From positions 38,525 through 102,524 of the forward strand of contig NZ_JABACJ020000020.1 in NCBI RefSeq assembly GCF_012524165.2: a stretch of 64,000 nt of DNA, read 5' to 3'. Under the pieces are notes generated by a model. The model ran no database searches. It was not told where the DNA came from and saw only the letters and a list, made by a program, of their open reading frames with translations. Positions within the stretch are counted from its first letter, which is position 1; each line of letters starts with the position of its first letter. Made by a program: the position numbers and the translations under genes. Below, piece by piece: positions 7,534 through 15,880 of the stretch. The DNA is from Faecalicatena faecalis (GTDB lineage Bacteria; Bacillota; Clostridia; Lachnospirales; Lachnospiraceae).

Positions 7534-9084
7534 ATGAAGAAAAGAAGTTTGGCATTCATGGTTTCAATTGCAATGGCAGCAACACTTATGGGCTGCGGCG
7601 GCGATGACAGTGCATCAGGTGGTTCAGCTGAGGAACCAAAAGAGGTTACCCTTACAATTGGCAGTAATGCAGACCAGCCCACATCGTTAGATCGGTTTGT
7701 AAATGTAGGGTATGGCTGTGATGATCTGGATTACTTGATTTTTGATCCATTGGTTAATTCCGATCATCAGGGAACGTATACTCCTGGACTGGCAACGGAA
7801 TGGGAGGTATCGGAAGATTACTTGACTTATACTTTCACCCTGCGGGATGGAGTTAAATTTACGGATGGCAGCGAGTTTACGTCTGCCGATGTAGCTGCCA
7901 CCTTCAATCGTATTATGACAGATGAAACCTTGACGGATACCGGAGCATGGGGGAATCTTGAATCAGTAGAAACACCGGACGATCAGACTGCGGTAATGCA
8001 TCTGTCAGCGGTAATGCCGACTTTTTATGATGAATTGTACCGAGTTCCGATTCTGTGTGCTGCAGCACTTGAGACGGACCCAGAGGGGTACTTCATTACT
8101 CCGACCGGTACTGGCGCATTTACGGTGGACAGTTTTGATCAGCTTTCTGGAAATACAGTATTAAGAAGGAATGATGACTGGTGGGGCTGGAAGGAAATGG
8201 ACCAGGAGAAGACAAATGTAGAGGTGATTAACTACCAGTTCATTGGCGAAGATACAACCCGTGCATCCGCTTTGAAAGCAGGAGATATGGATATTGTTCT
8301 CCAATTAAGTATGGATTATAAGGAGGATTTGGAATCAAGTGGTTACAAGATGATTGAAGTACCTTCTGATACACATATTCATGTAGAGTATAACTGTGCT
8401 AAAGATGCACTATTTAATAATAAAGATCTGCGTATTGCTTTGTCGGAGGCAATTAATAGAGAGGAAATAGTGAATAGCATTTTAGGCGGCGGTGAGGTAG
8501 CGACATGGCCCTGCCCGTCAAGCAATCTTGGGTATGTAGATAATGGAGAAGGATATAAATATGATCTGGAAGAGGCGAAGAAGTTAGTTGATGCATCTGG
8601 TTATGATGGATCAGAAATTGATTTGATTTACACAAGCTCAAGTTTTATCCGTGCCGATGAAGTGGCGCAGGCAATACAGTCCATGGCGGAAGAAATCGGA
8701 CTAAATATTAAGCTTGAACCATTGGAGCAGGCGACTTTTACAGATCGTCGGTCAACAGGAAAATTTGACTTGATTCTTGGCGCATTTGCATCTACAGCAG
8801 GGGATACCCAGACAGAAGTAGCAGTAATTATCGGGTTTGATGTATTTGGTTCTAATTATATGAATGCGGATCTAACAGCTCTTTGTGATCAAATCAGGGT
8901 ATGTAGTGATAAAGAAGAAAGAACAAAACTACTTGAACAGGTATTCCAGCTCGAGATGGATGAAATGGCACCATTCAGCTACCTTTATTCACCAGTATAT
9001 GTGTGCGCAAACGCTGATAATGTAGAAAACTATCATATCTTTGCAGATGGATCAGGTGAGTACCGTTTTGTTCAGAAGAACTAA
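7534..9084 (+). CDS. ABC transporter substrate-binding lipoprotein (family 5, peptide/nickel type)
   Basis: A 516-residue extracytoplasmic binding protein. A signal peptide ends in the lipobox LMGC (lipidated Cys21), followed by a low-complexity linker. The body has the SBP family 5 pattern, such as EWEVSEDYLTYTFTLRDGVKFTDG and the later EAINREEIVNSIL. The start ATG follows AGGAGG. It heads the operon of two DppB/DppC-type permeases and two OppD/OppF-type ATPases. This family carries peptides but also oligosaccharides and plant glycosides; the downstream L-rhamnose isomerase and aldo/keto reductase suggest a sugar conjugate rather than a peptide. Substrate is an inference. Confidence 0.9.
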   Translation: MKKRSLAFMVSIAMAATLMGCGGDDSASGGSAEEPKEVTLTIGSNADQPTSLDRFVNVGYGCDDLDYLIFDPLVNSDHQGTYTPGLATEWEVSEDYLTYTFTLRDGVKFTDGSEFTSADVAATFNRIMTDETLTDTGAWGNLESVETPDDQTAVMHLSAVMPTFYDELYRVPILCAAALETDPEGYFITPTGTGAFTVDSFDQLSGNTVLRRNDDWWGWKEMDQEKTNVEVINYQFIGEDTTRASALKAGDMDIVLQLSMDYKEDLESSGYKMIEVPSDTHIHVEYNCAKDALFNNKDLRIALSEAINREEIVNSILGGGEVATWPCPSSNLGYVDNGEGYKYDLEEAKKLVDASGYDGSEIDLIYTSSSFIRADEVAQAIQSMAEEIGLNIKLEPLEQATFTDRRSTGKFDLILGAFASTAGDTQTEVAVIIGFDVFGSNYMNADLTALCDQIRVCSDKEERTKLLEQVFQLEMDEMAPFSYLYSPVYVCANADNVENYHIFADGSGEYRFVQKN

Positions 9085-9110
9085 CGTCGACAAGTGGTAG
9101 GAGGTACAAA

Positions 9111-10031
9111 ATGTTAAAAAAAATTCTGCGCCGTGTTGCGCTGACTTTAATTGTCCTGTTTGGTGTTACAATCATAGCATTTGTTCTTGTCCGGCTTTCA
9201 CCTGGTGATCCGGCTGTGCAGATGCTCCCGGCGACAGCGACGGAAGAACAGATATTGAATATGCGGGAAAGAATGGGGCTTAATGAACCATATATCATAC
9301 AGTACTTTATGTACTTGGGGAATTTGTTAAAAGGTGATTTGGGATTCTCCTTCCACTTTAATATGGATTGCGGTGCTCTGATTCTTGCGCGTCTGATAAA
9401 TACTGCAAAAATTACAATTATTGGGGTTCTCATTGCTCTTATCATTTCAATTCCGTTAGGGATGATAGCAGGGATAAAAAGAGGGACAGCAGTTGACACT
9501 GCGGCAACTGCATTCGCTCTTTGCGGGCAAGCGATGTCACCGGTCTGGTTGTGTCTGTTAATGATTTTGATCTTCAGCGTCGGCTTGAAATGGCTGCCGA
9601 CTCAAGGAGTAGGGACTTGGAAACATATGGTGATGCCGTCTCTATGCGTGGGATTCTCTTTCTGCTCACTCGTAACGAGGATGTTGCGTTCCAGTATGAT
9701 CGATGTACTACAAGAAGAATATATAACGGCGACGCGTGCAAGAGGAATTAGCAAGTTTGTCGTGTATGTAAAGTATGCATTTAAAAATGCAATTCTTCCA
9801 ATTGTTACGATTTCAGGAGCACAGCTGGGACTTCTTCTGGCAGGCTCTATGGTTATTGAACAGATTTTCAACTGGCCGGGACTTGGCCAGTTGACTGTTA
9901 CGGCTATCTCATCGAGAGACTTTCAGTTAGTACAATCGATTTTGGTCGTGGTGGCTATTATTATGGTACTTTGCAATCTGCTTGTAGACATACTGTATAC
10001 ATTTATAGATAAACGAGTTTCATTTAACTAG
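9111..10031 (+). CDS. ABC transporter permease, DppB/OppB type
   Basis: A 306-residue inner-membrane permease with an N-terminal membrane segment, LVRLSPGDPAVQM after it, and the binding-protein-dependent transport domain with its ATPase-contact (EAA) loop around EYITATRARGISK. The C-terminal end GLGQLTVTAISSRDFQLVQS is standard for DppB. The ATG follows GGAGGTACAAA. It sits 26 bases after the binding protein and 11 before the partner permease and should form the channel heterodimer with it. Confidence 0.92.
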   Translation: MLKKILRRVALTLIVLFGVTIIAFVLVRLSPGDPAVQMLPATATEEQILNMRERMGLNEPYIIQYFMYLGNLLKGDLGFSFHFNMDCGALILARLINTAKITIIGVLIALIISIPLGMIAGIKRGTAVDTAATAFALCGQAMSPVWLCLLMILIFSVGLKWLPTQGVGTWKHMVMPSLCVGFSFCSLVTRMLRSSMIDVLQEEYITATRARGISKFVVYVKYAFKNAILPIVTISGAQLGLLLAGSMVIEQIFNWPGLGQLTVTAISSRDFQLVQSILVVVAIIMVLCNLLVDILYTFIDKRVSFN

Positions 10032-10042
10032 GAGGGCAGGAG

Positions 10043-10897
10043 ATGAGTAGAAAAGATTTTATTCGCAGGATGCGAAAGAGCAAACTGTTTATTATAGGAC
10101 TTGCAGGGATTTTAGCTATTGCGCTCCTGTGTTTTCTGTCACCATTATTTGCACAGTTTAATCCAACGAAGTCAGAATTATCGAATCGCCTGCTGGAACC
10201 TGAATGGTTTTCGAAAGGGCTGGGCGGGCATGTATTCGGATGCGATTCGATGGGGAGGGATGTTCTGACAAGGCTTCTTATAGGTGGAAGGACCTCTCTT
10301 CTGATTGCATTTAGTGTTGTGATCATAACTACCTTGATTGGTTTAGTCATAGGGCTTCTTGCAGGGTATTATGGCGGTGTTATGGATTTAATGCTTATGA
10401 GAGTATGCGACATTATGATGGCGCTACCGACACTGCTGCTTGCAATCTGTGTGGTTGCAGTTATGGGTGCCAGTGTCACGAATCTAGTGGTGGTTCTTTC
10501 AATTACGGGATGGATCATGGTAGCTAGAGTGGTCAGAAGTACAGTGATGACGATTCGTAATTCAGAATATATTAAGGCAGCAATCGTACTTGGTATTCCA
10601 AATTATAAAATCATTTTTAAGGAAGTACTTCCGAATGTAGTTTCCCCAGTGATCATTACTGCAACACAAGCTTTCGGAGGAATGATTCTGACGGAGGCCA
10701 GTATGAGTTTTCTTGGTTTAGGCGTTCCAGCCCCGGCTCCGTCATGGGGAGCGATGATTTCCGATGGCCGGGAATATATAGCAACGGCCCCATGGGTCGT
10801 AATTGTCCCAGGAATTGCATTAATGCTGGTCGTATTGGCATTTAATTTTCTTGGAGACGGTTTGAACGATATTATGAATCCGAAAAATAAAGATTGA
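10043..10897 (+). CDS. ABC transporter permease, DppC/OppC type
   Basis: A 284-residue second permease of the importer. It has the DppC-type N-terminal cytoplasmic tail (FIRRMRKSKL), a first membrane segment, the conserved GCDSMGRDVLTRLLIGGRTSL, and the EAA-type loop SEYIKAAIVLGIPNYKII. The end has MSFLGLGVPAPAPSWGAMI, typical of the family. Ribosome binding site AGGAGGGCAGG. It pairs with the preceding DppB-like protein. Confidence 0.92.
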   Translation: MSRKDFIRRMRKSKLFIIGLAGILAIALLCFLSPLFAQFNPTKSELSNRLLEPEWFSKGLGGHVFGCDSMGRDVLTRLLIGGRTSLLIAFSVVIITTLIGLVIGLLAGYYGGVMDLMLMRVCDIMMALPTLLLAICVVAVMGASVTNLVVVLSITGWIMVARVVRSTVMTIRNSEYIKAAIVLGIPNYKIIFKEVLPNVVSPVIITATQAFGGMILTEASMSFLGLGVPAPAPSWGAMISDGREYIATAPWVVIVPGIALMLVVLAFNFLGDGLNDIMNPKNKD

Positions 10898-10928
10898 TGA
10901 ATTTAGCATGATAGAAAGAGAGCTTGTT

Positions 10929-11906
10929 ATGGACGAATTATTAAAAATATCAAATTTAAGTGTGGAGTACCGTTCAGGCGGGAAAGTTGCTAAGGCCGTC
11001 AATAACCTGAATCTGACCATTAAGAAGGGACAGGCAATGGGGCTTGTGGGAGAAAGCGGTGCGGGTAAAACGACTACTGCACTATCTGTCATGGGACTGC
11101 TTCCTGAAAATATAGGAATGATTACAGAAGGGGATATTACATACAATGGAGAATCCTTGATTCAAATGAAGGAGAAGCAGAAAAATAATATTCGTGGAAA
11201 GAAAATCTCCATGGTTTTTGCTAATCCGTTATCATCTTTGAATCCGGTCTTCACTATTGGACATCAGATTACTATGGTGCTTCGGAAACACAAGAACCTT
11301 TCAGAAAAAGATGCTAAAAAAGAAGCTGCGGAAATTCTGAAATTAGTTGGAATTCCGGATTATCGGATGGGAGATTATCCTCATCAGTTTTCAGGTGGGA
11401 TGAGACAAAGAGTGGGAATCGCTGCAGCACTTGCATGCTCGCCGGAACTGTTGATTGCAGATGAGCCGACAACTGCATTGGATGTTACGATTCAGGCCCA
11501 GATTCTGGAGCTGATGAAGGATCTACAGAAAAACTTGAACAGCTCCCTTCTTATGATTACTCATAATCTGGGAATCATAGCAGAGTTATGTCAGACAGTT
11601 GCTGTGATGTATGGGGGAGAGGTCGTCGAGTATGGAAGCGTGCAGGAAGTATTTGAACACCCCAGCCATTGGTATACGATTGGTCTTTTAAATGCGGTGC
11701 CGAAGCTGGCCGGAGAGAGACAGCGGCTCATTTCGATTCCAGGAAATGTTGCAAATGCACAGATGCTTCCAGAAGGCTGTAAATTCCATCCGAGATGTTC
11801 CAGATGTATAGAAAAATGTAAGGCTAAACGGCCGGATATGATTTGCCTGAATGAAAAACATTATGTTCAGTGCTGGGAGGCAGGAGGTAGAAATGGAGAA
11901 CAATAA
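10929..11906 (+). CDS. ABC transporter ATP-binding protein, OppD/DppD type
   Basis: A 325-residue ATPase that powers the importer. Walker A GESGAGKTT, signature FSGGMRQRVGIA and Walker B LLIADEPTTALD are intact, and the C-terminal oligopeptide-transporter extension has a cysteine-rich element (CKFHPRCSRCIEKC) known in this family. I favour the ATG at 10929 over one 21 bases upstream, because AAGAGAG precedes it and the protein then starts as the family does. Its end overlaps the next ATPase by 14 bases, consistent with translational coupling. Confidence 0.9.
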   Translation: MDELLKISNLSVEYRSGGKVAKAVNNLNLTIKKGQAMGLVGESGAGKTTTALSVMGLLPENIGMITEGDITYNGESLIQMKEKQKNNIRGKKISMVFANPLSSLNPVFTIGHQITMVLRKHKNLSEKDAKKEAAEILKLVGIPDYRMGDYPHQFSGGMRQRVGIAAALACSPELLIADEPTTALDVTIQAQILELMKDLQKNLNSSLLMITHNLGIIAELCQTVAVMYGGEVVEYGSVQEVFEHPSHWYTIGLLNAVPKLAGERQRLISIPGNVANAQMLPEGCKFHPRCSRCIEKCKAKRPDMICLNEKHYVQCWEAGGRNGEQ

Positions 11907-12915
11907 AAAGAATGCATTATTGAGAACAGAAAATTTAAAAGAGTATTTTAAAATCTCCGGTAAGGGCTATCTTCATGCTGTTGATAATATTTCCCTAGAA
12001 ATAATGCCTAATGAAACACTTGGGCTTGTAGGCGAAAGTGGATGCGGAAAGAGTACGGTGGGTAATACACTGATGAGGCTGTTAAAACCTACAAACGGCA
12101 AAATCTTTTATAAAGGAGAGGACATAACCAATCCTTCTAAAAAGAAAAAACTGGAGCTGACTAAGAAAATGCAGATGGTTTTTCAGGATCCCTATTCTTC
12201 CTTGAACCCTAGGAAAACAATCCGTAGTATTCTGTCTGAACCATTTCTGATCAACAAAGCCGCCAGCGGTATAGAACTAGAGGAAAAGGTGAACGCGTTG
12301 GCAAAGCGGGTAGGTTTGGAGGAATATGTACTGGGGCAATTCCCTCATGAGCTGGACGGTGGAAAAAGACAGATGGTCGGAATTGCTCGGGCGCTCGCTA
12401 TGAATCCCGAATTCATTGTCTGCGATGAACCGGTTTCTGCACTGGATGTATCGGTACAGGCAACGATCATCAATTTATTGATCGATATGCAGAAAGAGAT
12501 GAAATTATCGTATTTATTCATCTCACATGATTTGAGTGTTGTTCGTCATATTTCTGATAGAGTCGCGGTTATGTATCTTGGACAGATTGTGGAGATCGCT
12601 AAGACCGATACGATTTTTTCCAATACGCTGCATCCGTATTCTGTTGCGTTACTGTCGGCTGTACCCAAAATCCAGTTCGGTCAGGAAGAGGAACGAATCG
12701 TATTGACGGGAGACGTACCGAGTCCGATGAATCCCAAACCGGGCTGCCGATTTGCTCCAAGATGCTGGATGGCATGTGAGGAATGCAAAAATAAAGACCA
12801 ACATCTTGCAGAGGTGGAAGACGGACATTATGTTGCGTGTATGCGTTGGCGGGAAGTCCGGGAGAAGACTGCGGGACAGGCTTGGAAAAAAGGGATAGAG
12901 GTGGAGCATGAATAA
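11893..12915 (+). CDS. ABC transporter ATP-binding protein, OppF/DppF type
   Basis: A 340-residue partner ATPase. Walker A GESGCGKST, Q-loop FQDPYSSLNPR, Walker B FIVCDEPVSALD and the C-terminal extension (GCRFAPRCWMACEECK) are present. The ABC signature reads LDGGKRQ rather than the usual LSGGQRQ; a Ser-to-Asp change is odd, though LDGGRRQ variants occur, to my recollection, among Firmicute OppF proteins. Start ATG follows AGGAGGTAGAA and lies inside the end of the previous gene; its own end overlaps the next gene by 8 bases. Confidence 0.9.
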   Translation: MENNKKNALLRTENLKEYFKISGKGYLHAVDNISLEIMPNETLGLVGESGCGKSTVGNTLMRLLKPTNGKIFYKGEDITNPSKKKKLELTKKMQMVFQDPYSSLNPRKTIRSILSEPFLINKAASGIELEEKVNALAKRVGLEEYVLGQFPHELDGGKRQMVGIARALAMNPEFIVCDEPVSALDVSVQATIINLLIDMQKEMKLSYLFISHDLSVVRHISDRVAVMYLGQIVEIAKTDTIFSNTLHPYSVALLSAVPKIQFGQEEERIVLTGDVPSPMNPKPGCRFAPRCWMACEECKNKDQHLAEVEDGHYVACMRWREVREKTAGQAWKKGIEVEHE

Positions 12916-14686
12916 AGCATGGAAGTATCCATATATTGATTTGTGGAATGAGGAAAAGTGGGAATGCAAAATCAGCCCGATTCGCGAATTAATTCACTGG
13001 TTATGGGAAAAAGACCATGAGTATGACAAGGAGGGAAAAGCCCAGATAGATGACTCATTATGGAAGGATTTTTTTGAAGATTCATGTTACCACAAAAAAA
13101 CAGGAAGTATGAATGTGCCTGCGGTCCTAACAGATCTTAAGTCCAGGGGGATTTATTATGAGGATCGGGAGTTGGGGCATATCAGATGGCTCGTAATCGC
13201 ACCAGAGCGGACAATTCGAGAAAAAAAACCGGAAAATAGGATGAGGACTATACTTGTTGTTCGCAATATGGATTATTCAGACTATTATTGGGCGATGGAA
13301 ACGGTTGAATATTACAGAGAATATCTTGATATGGTATTAAAAGAAAATGTGATGATCCTATTTGCTGTTATGGAAGAACCAGATATGAGTATGATGTATT
13401 CTAACATTCTGATGGAAGGTCTATCAATTTACCCAACGGATACGCACCATGTTTATTTGGATTTGAGTGCAGTGGAGAATGAACCTGAACTAGAGCACAT
13501 GCTTGCACAAAAGATACAAATTGGGTCACAGGATGGTTGGAAAAAGGAAGTTATTTCCGATAGGAAAATTCCTGTACTGAACATAGCCGGAATTTGGGCC
13601 AATAATAAAACCAACAACTTCTTTCAGACAAAAGATTGTGGAAATGCCAGTTACAACAAAGAGCGGCTTTTATTTAGTGAAATGGGAGCAAAGCTGGCTG
13701 AAGGTATGTCCTATGAGTATTTGTATGATTCCTTGGAGGATGAAGCATTGCAGCAAAAGCTGAATGAAATGGGGCTTACAGGTCGAAATGAAGATACTCT
13801 AGGAAATCGATGGACCATTTTGTATCCTGCTGGTGCTGTAGAAGAGGGGATAAAACTTCCGGTTGTAAGTATTTTTCAGGAAGTAAATTATTCCAATGAT
13901 CATCTGATACCAGCAGCAATTGGAATTTATTCTGGATATGTCAGACTTGCGGCAGGCGGCGAACTAGCGGTGATATTTTTTGCGGCCGAGGATCCAGATG
14001 ATAATGATATATTGTGTGACATTCTAAAATACGCAGCTAGAAATTATCCAATTGATGAACAGCGTATATACATCACAGGTCACTCCCATAATGGCCATTT
14101 CACCCGGGAATTTGCGTACAGGCATTCGGATATGATTGCAGCAGCAGCGACACTTGGAAATTTTCCGGGCCTACCGAAGCCGGAAGAGAGCGGTGAGGCA
14201 GTGCTTTGCCCTGATGAAAAAGTGGAGAGGATGAGGCTGTGTGATATGCCCCTGATTAACATCAGCGGTTATAGTGAGTGCGGCTGTATGTATCCGCTGA
14301 ATCAGGAGGCCGTCAATCTTCTGCCAGGACAGGAGTTCATGTGCCCAATTAATTTTGAAAGTCGTGCGGAAAGTTGGCAGAGAAGGTTAAAAGCGTCTGG
14401 ATGCCCTATAGTGTCACTGGAAGAGATAGAAGCTACGAAGGAAAGCAGCGATTACGTGACAAGAAAATTGGGAATTCCGAACGATAAAAGTGAGCTGTTG
14501 TTTATAGATGGTTTCGAACATTACATTGTGGACATTAGGAATACAAATGGCAGATATCATCTTCGGATGGTTGGAATTGAAAATATGCCGCATATGCCGG
14601 TTCCATCTATGACAGAATTGTCGTGGTCATTTATGAGACGTTTTGCAAGGGATTTGGAGACCGGAAATGTAATTGAGAGATTTTAA
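12908..14686 (+). CDS. Large protein with esterase-like alpha/beta-hydrolase C-terminal half
   Basis: A 592-residue protein without a signal peptide, so cytosolic. The C-terminal half contains YITGHSHNGHFTREFAYRH, where GHSHNG (Ser393) is a GxSxxG nucleophile elbow like that of LpqC/PHB-depolymerase or feruloyl-esterase-type hydrolases. The end PHMPVPSMTELSWSFMRRF resembles the catalytic-His region of that group. The N-terminal half (about 1-300) has an IRWLVIAPE...ILVVRNMDYSD stretch that may be another hydrolase-like fold; I do not recognise it. It overlaps the ATPase gene by 8 bases (ATGAATAA), so it is coupled to the importer and probably acts on the imported compound. The reaction is unknown. 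Confidence 0.75.
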   Translation: MNKAWKYPYIDLWNEEKWECKISPIRELIHWLWEKDHEYDKEGKAQIDDSLWKDFFEDSCYHKKTGSMNVPAVLTDLKSRGIYYEDRELGHIRWLVIAPERTIREKKPENRMRTILVVRNMDYSDYYWAMETVEYYREYLDMVLKENVMILFAVMEEPDMSMMYSNILMEGLSIYPTDTHHVYLDLSAVENEPELEHMLAQKIQIGSQDGWKKEVISDRKIPVLNIAGIWANNKTNNFFQTKDCGNASYNKERLLFSEMGAKLAEGMSYEYLYDSLEDEALQQKLNEMGLTGRNEDTLGNRWTILYPAGAVEEGIKLPVVSIFQEVNYSNDHLIPAAIGIYSGYVRLAAGGELAVIFFAAEDPDDNDILCDILKYAARNYPIDEQRIYITGHSHNGHFTREFAYRHSDMIAAAATLGNFPGLPKPEESGEAVLCPDEKVERMRLCDMPLINISGYSECGCMYPLNQEAVNLLPGQEFMCPINFESRAESWQRRLKASGCPIVSLEEIEATKESSDYVTRKLGIPNDKSELLFIDGFEHYIVDIRNTNGRYHLRMVGIENMPHMPVPSMTELSWSFMRRFARDLETGNVIERF

Positions 14687-14702
14687 AAAGGAGATAATAA
14701 AA

Positions 14703-15338
14703 ATGAGCAATTTAAAGAATAACTGTATTGAAATGTATCTACGGGAAGATATTCCCAGAAGGCCAGGCCGTGCAGGAACTTGGATTTTAGGGCAGGAATT
14801 TAAGGAGCAGGAATATTTTGAAGAGGCGCCGAACATGGTCGAGATTTTGATGATTACAGGAAATTATATGATGATGAATGGTTTTCCAGAAGGATTTCAA
14901 AAGAGGACCTATAATATGGGAGATCATAAGGGCGGCCCCTTTCCCAAATATAATAAAGGCTGTGATAAGACCATGATTTTTTCTGGTACGAATATGGAAG
15001 ATTTGAGAGATCTTGGAGCACATGTAGAGTTTCATTTAGGAGAAGGAGAAGACGAAGTCGTATTTGAATTTGACTCACCGAGAGCAGTATTTATTCCGCA
15101 GAATGTTAGATATGGTCCGATTTATATCACTGATTTTAAGTCGGATGTCATGGTTACAAATGTATATACGGTCAACAGTAAAGCGGCTGCACAGGTTGTT
15201 AATGATTTTGAATTCGTCGGTGATGATGCAAAGATTAAAAAGGTCATTGGCAATGATTTGGAGGCTTATAAAAAGTTTTACGGAAGTGATCCGGTTGTTC
15301 CTATGGAAGAAGTAGTAAAACGTTCAAAGAAAAAATAA
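14703..15338 (+). CDS. Cupin-like protein, paralogue 1
   Basis: A 211-residue cytosolic protein of no family I can name. Two blocks look like cupin motifs: HVEFHLGEGEDEVVFEFDSPRAVFIP and NVRYGPIYI. It shares these blocks, and a DHKGGPFPKY motif, with the protein encoded next to it, so the two are tandem paralogues. AAAGGAGATAATAAAA precedes the chosen ATG at 14703; the frame is open 10 codons further upstream but without a site. It has a lysine-rich tail of about 40 residues that the paralogue lacks. A role in binding or isomerising a sugar or sugar acid is a guess from the cupin resemblance and neighbours. Confidence 0.75.
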   Translation: MSNLKNNCIEMYLREDIPRRPGRAGTWILGQEFKEQEYFEEAPNMVEILMITGNYMMMNGFPEGFQKRTYNMGDHKGGPFPKYNKGCDKTMIFSGTNMEDLRDLGAHVEFHLGEGEDEVVFEFDSPRAVFIPQNVRYGPIYITDFKSDVMVTNVYTVNSKAAAQVVNDFEFVGDDAKIKKVIGNDLEAYKKFYGSDPVVPMEEVVKRSKKK

Positions 15339-15365
15339 TAGATAAGCTGGAAAGGGAATGAATAA

Positions 15366-15878
15366 ATGGGAATGTACGAGAAATATTGCGTTGAATTGAA
15401 CATAAAAAAGGATGTCCCTCCTATCAAAGGAAAGTCCCCAGTTTATATGTTCGGCCAGGATTATTTCAGGGATGCATTTTCCTGGACGGAAGTTATGACT
15501 ATTACAGATGAATTCATGATGATGGAAGGTACTGCCAAGGGAAAAGAAAAGATTGTACATATCGGTCCTGATGGACATAAAGGCGGTCCATATCCAAAGT
15601 GGATACATAATGCAGAGAAGGTATTTTTGTTCTGCGGAACAGACTTGGATCATCCTGAAGATTTAGGCGCTACGGTAGAATTTCATCTGGGAGAAGGAAC
15701 GCAGGAAGAGGTATTGGTCTTTGATCAGCCGAGAGCAGTGTTCGTCCCTAAAAATCTGCGTCATGGACCGGTTTATGTAAAAGATTTTCACCGAAGTTTG
15801 AACGTAGTCAGTGTTTTGAATGCTCCAAATAGACAATCGGCGGATATTGAAACGGATTTTACTTATGAGCAGGAATAA
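15366..15878 (+). CDS. Cupin-like protein, paralogue 2
   Basis: A 170-residue relative of the preceding gene product. Shared blocks are GHKGGPYPKW, LGATVEFHLGEG, FDQPRAVFVPKN and RHGPVYVKDF. Compared with paralogue 1 it has an additional histidine (LRHGPVY against VRYGPIY), which would suit the last metal ligand of a cupin site; paralogue 1 has Tyr there. The protein is also shorter at its C-terminus. It starts 27 bases after its neighbour with the weak site AAGGGAATG and ends 2 bases before the MFS gene. Confidence 0.75.
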   Translation: MGMYEKYCVELNIKKDVPPIKGKSPVYMFGQDYFRDAFSWTEVMTITDEFMMMEGTAKGKEKIVHIGPDGHKGGPYPKWIHNAEKVFLFCGTDLDHPEDLGATVEFHLGEGTQEEVLVFDQPRAVFVPKNLRHGPVYVKDFHRSLNVVSVLNAPNRQSADIETDFTYEQE

Positions 15879-15880
15879 AA

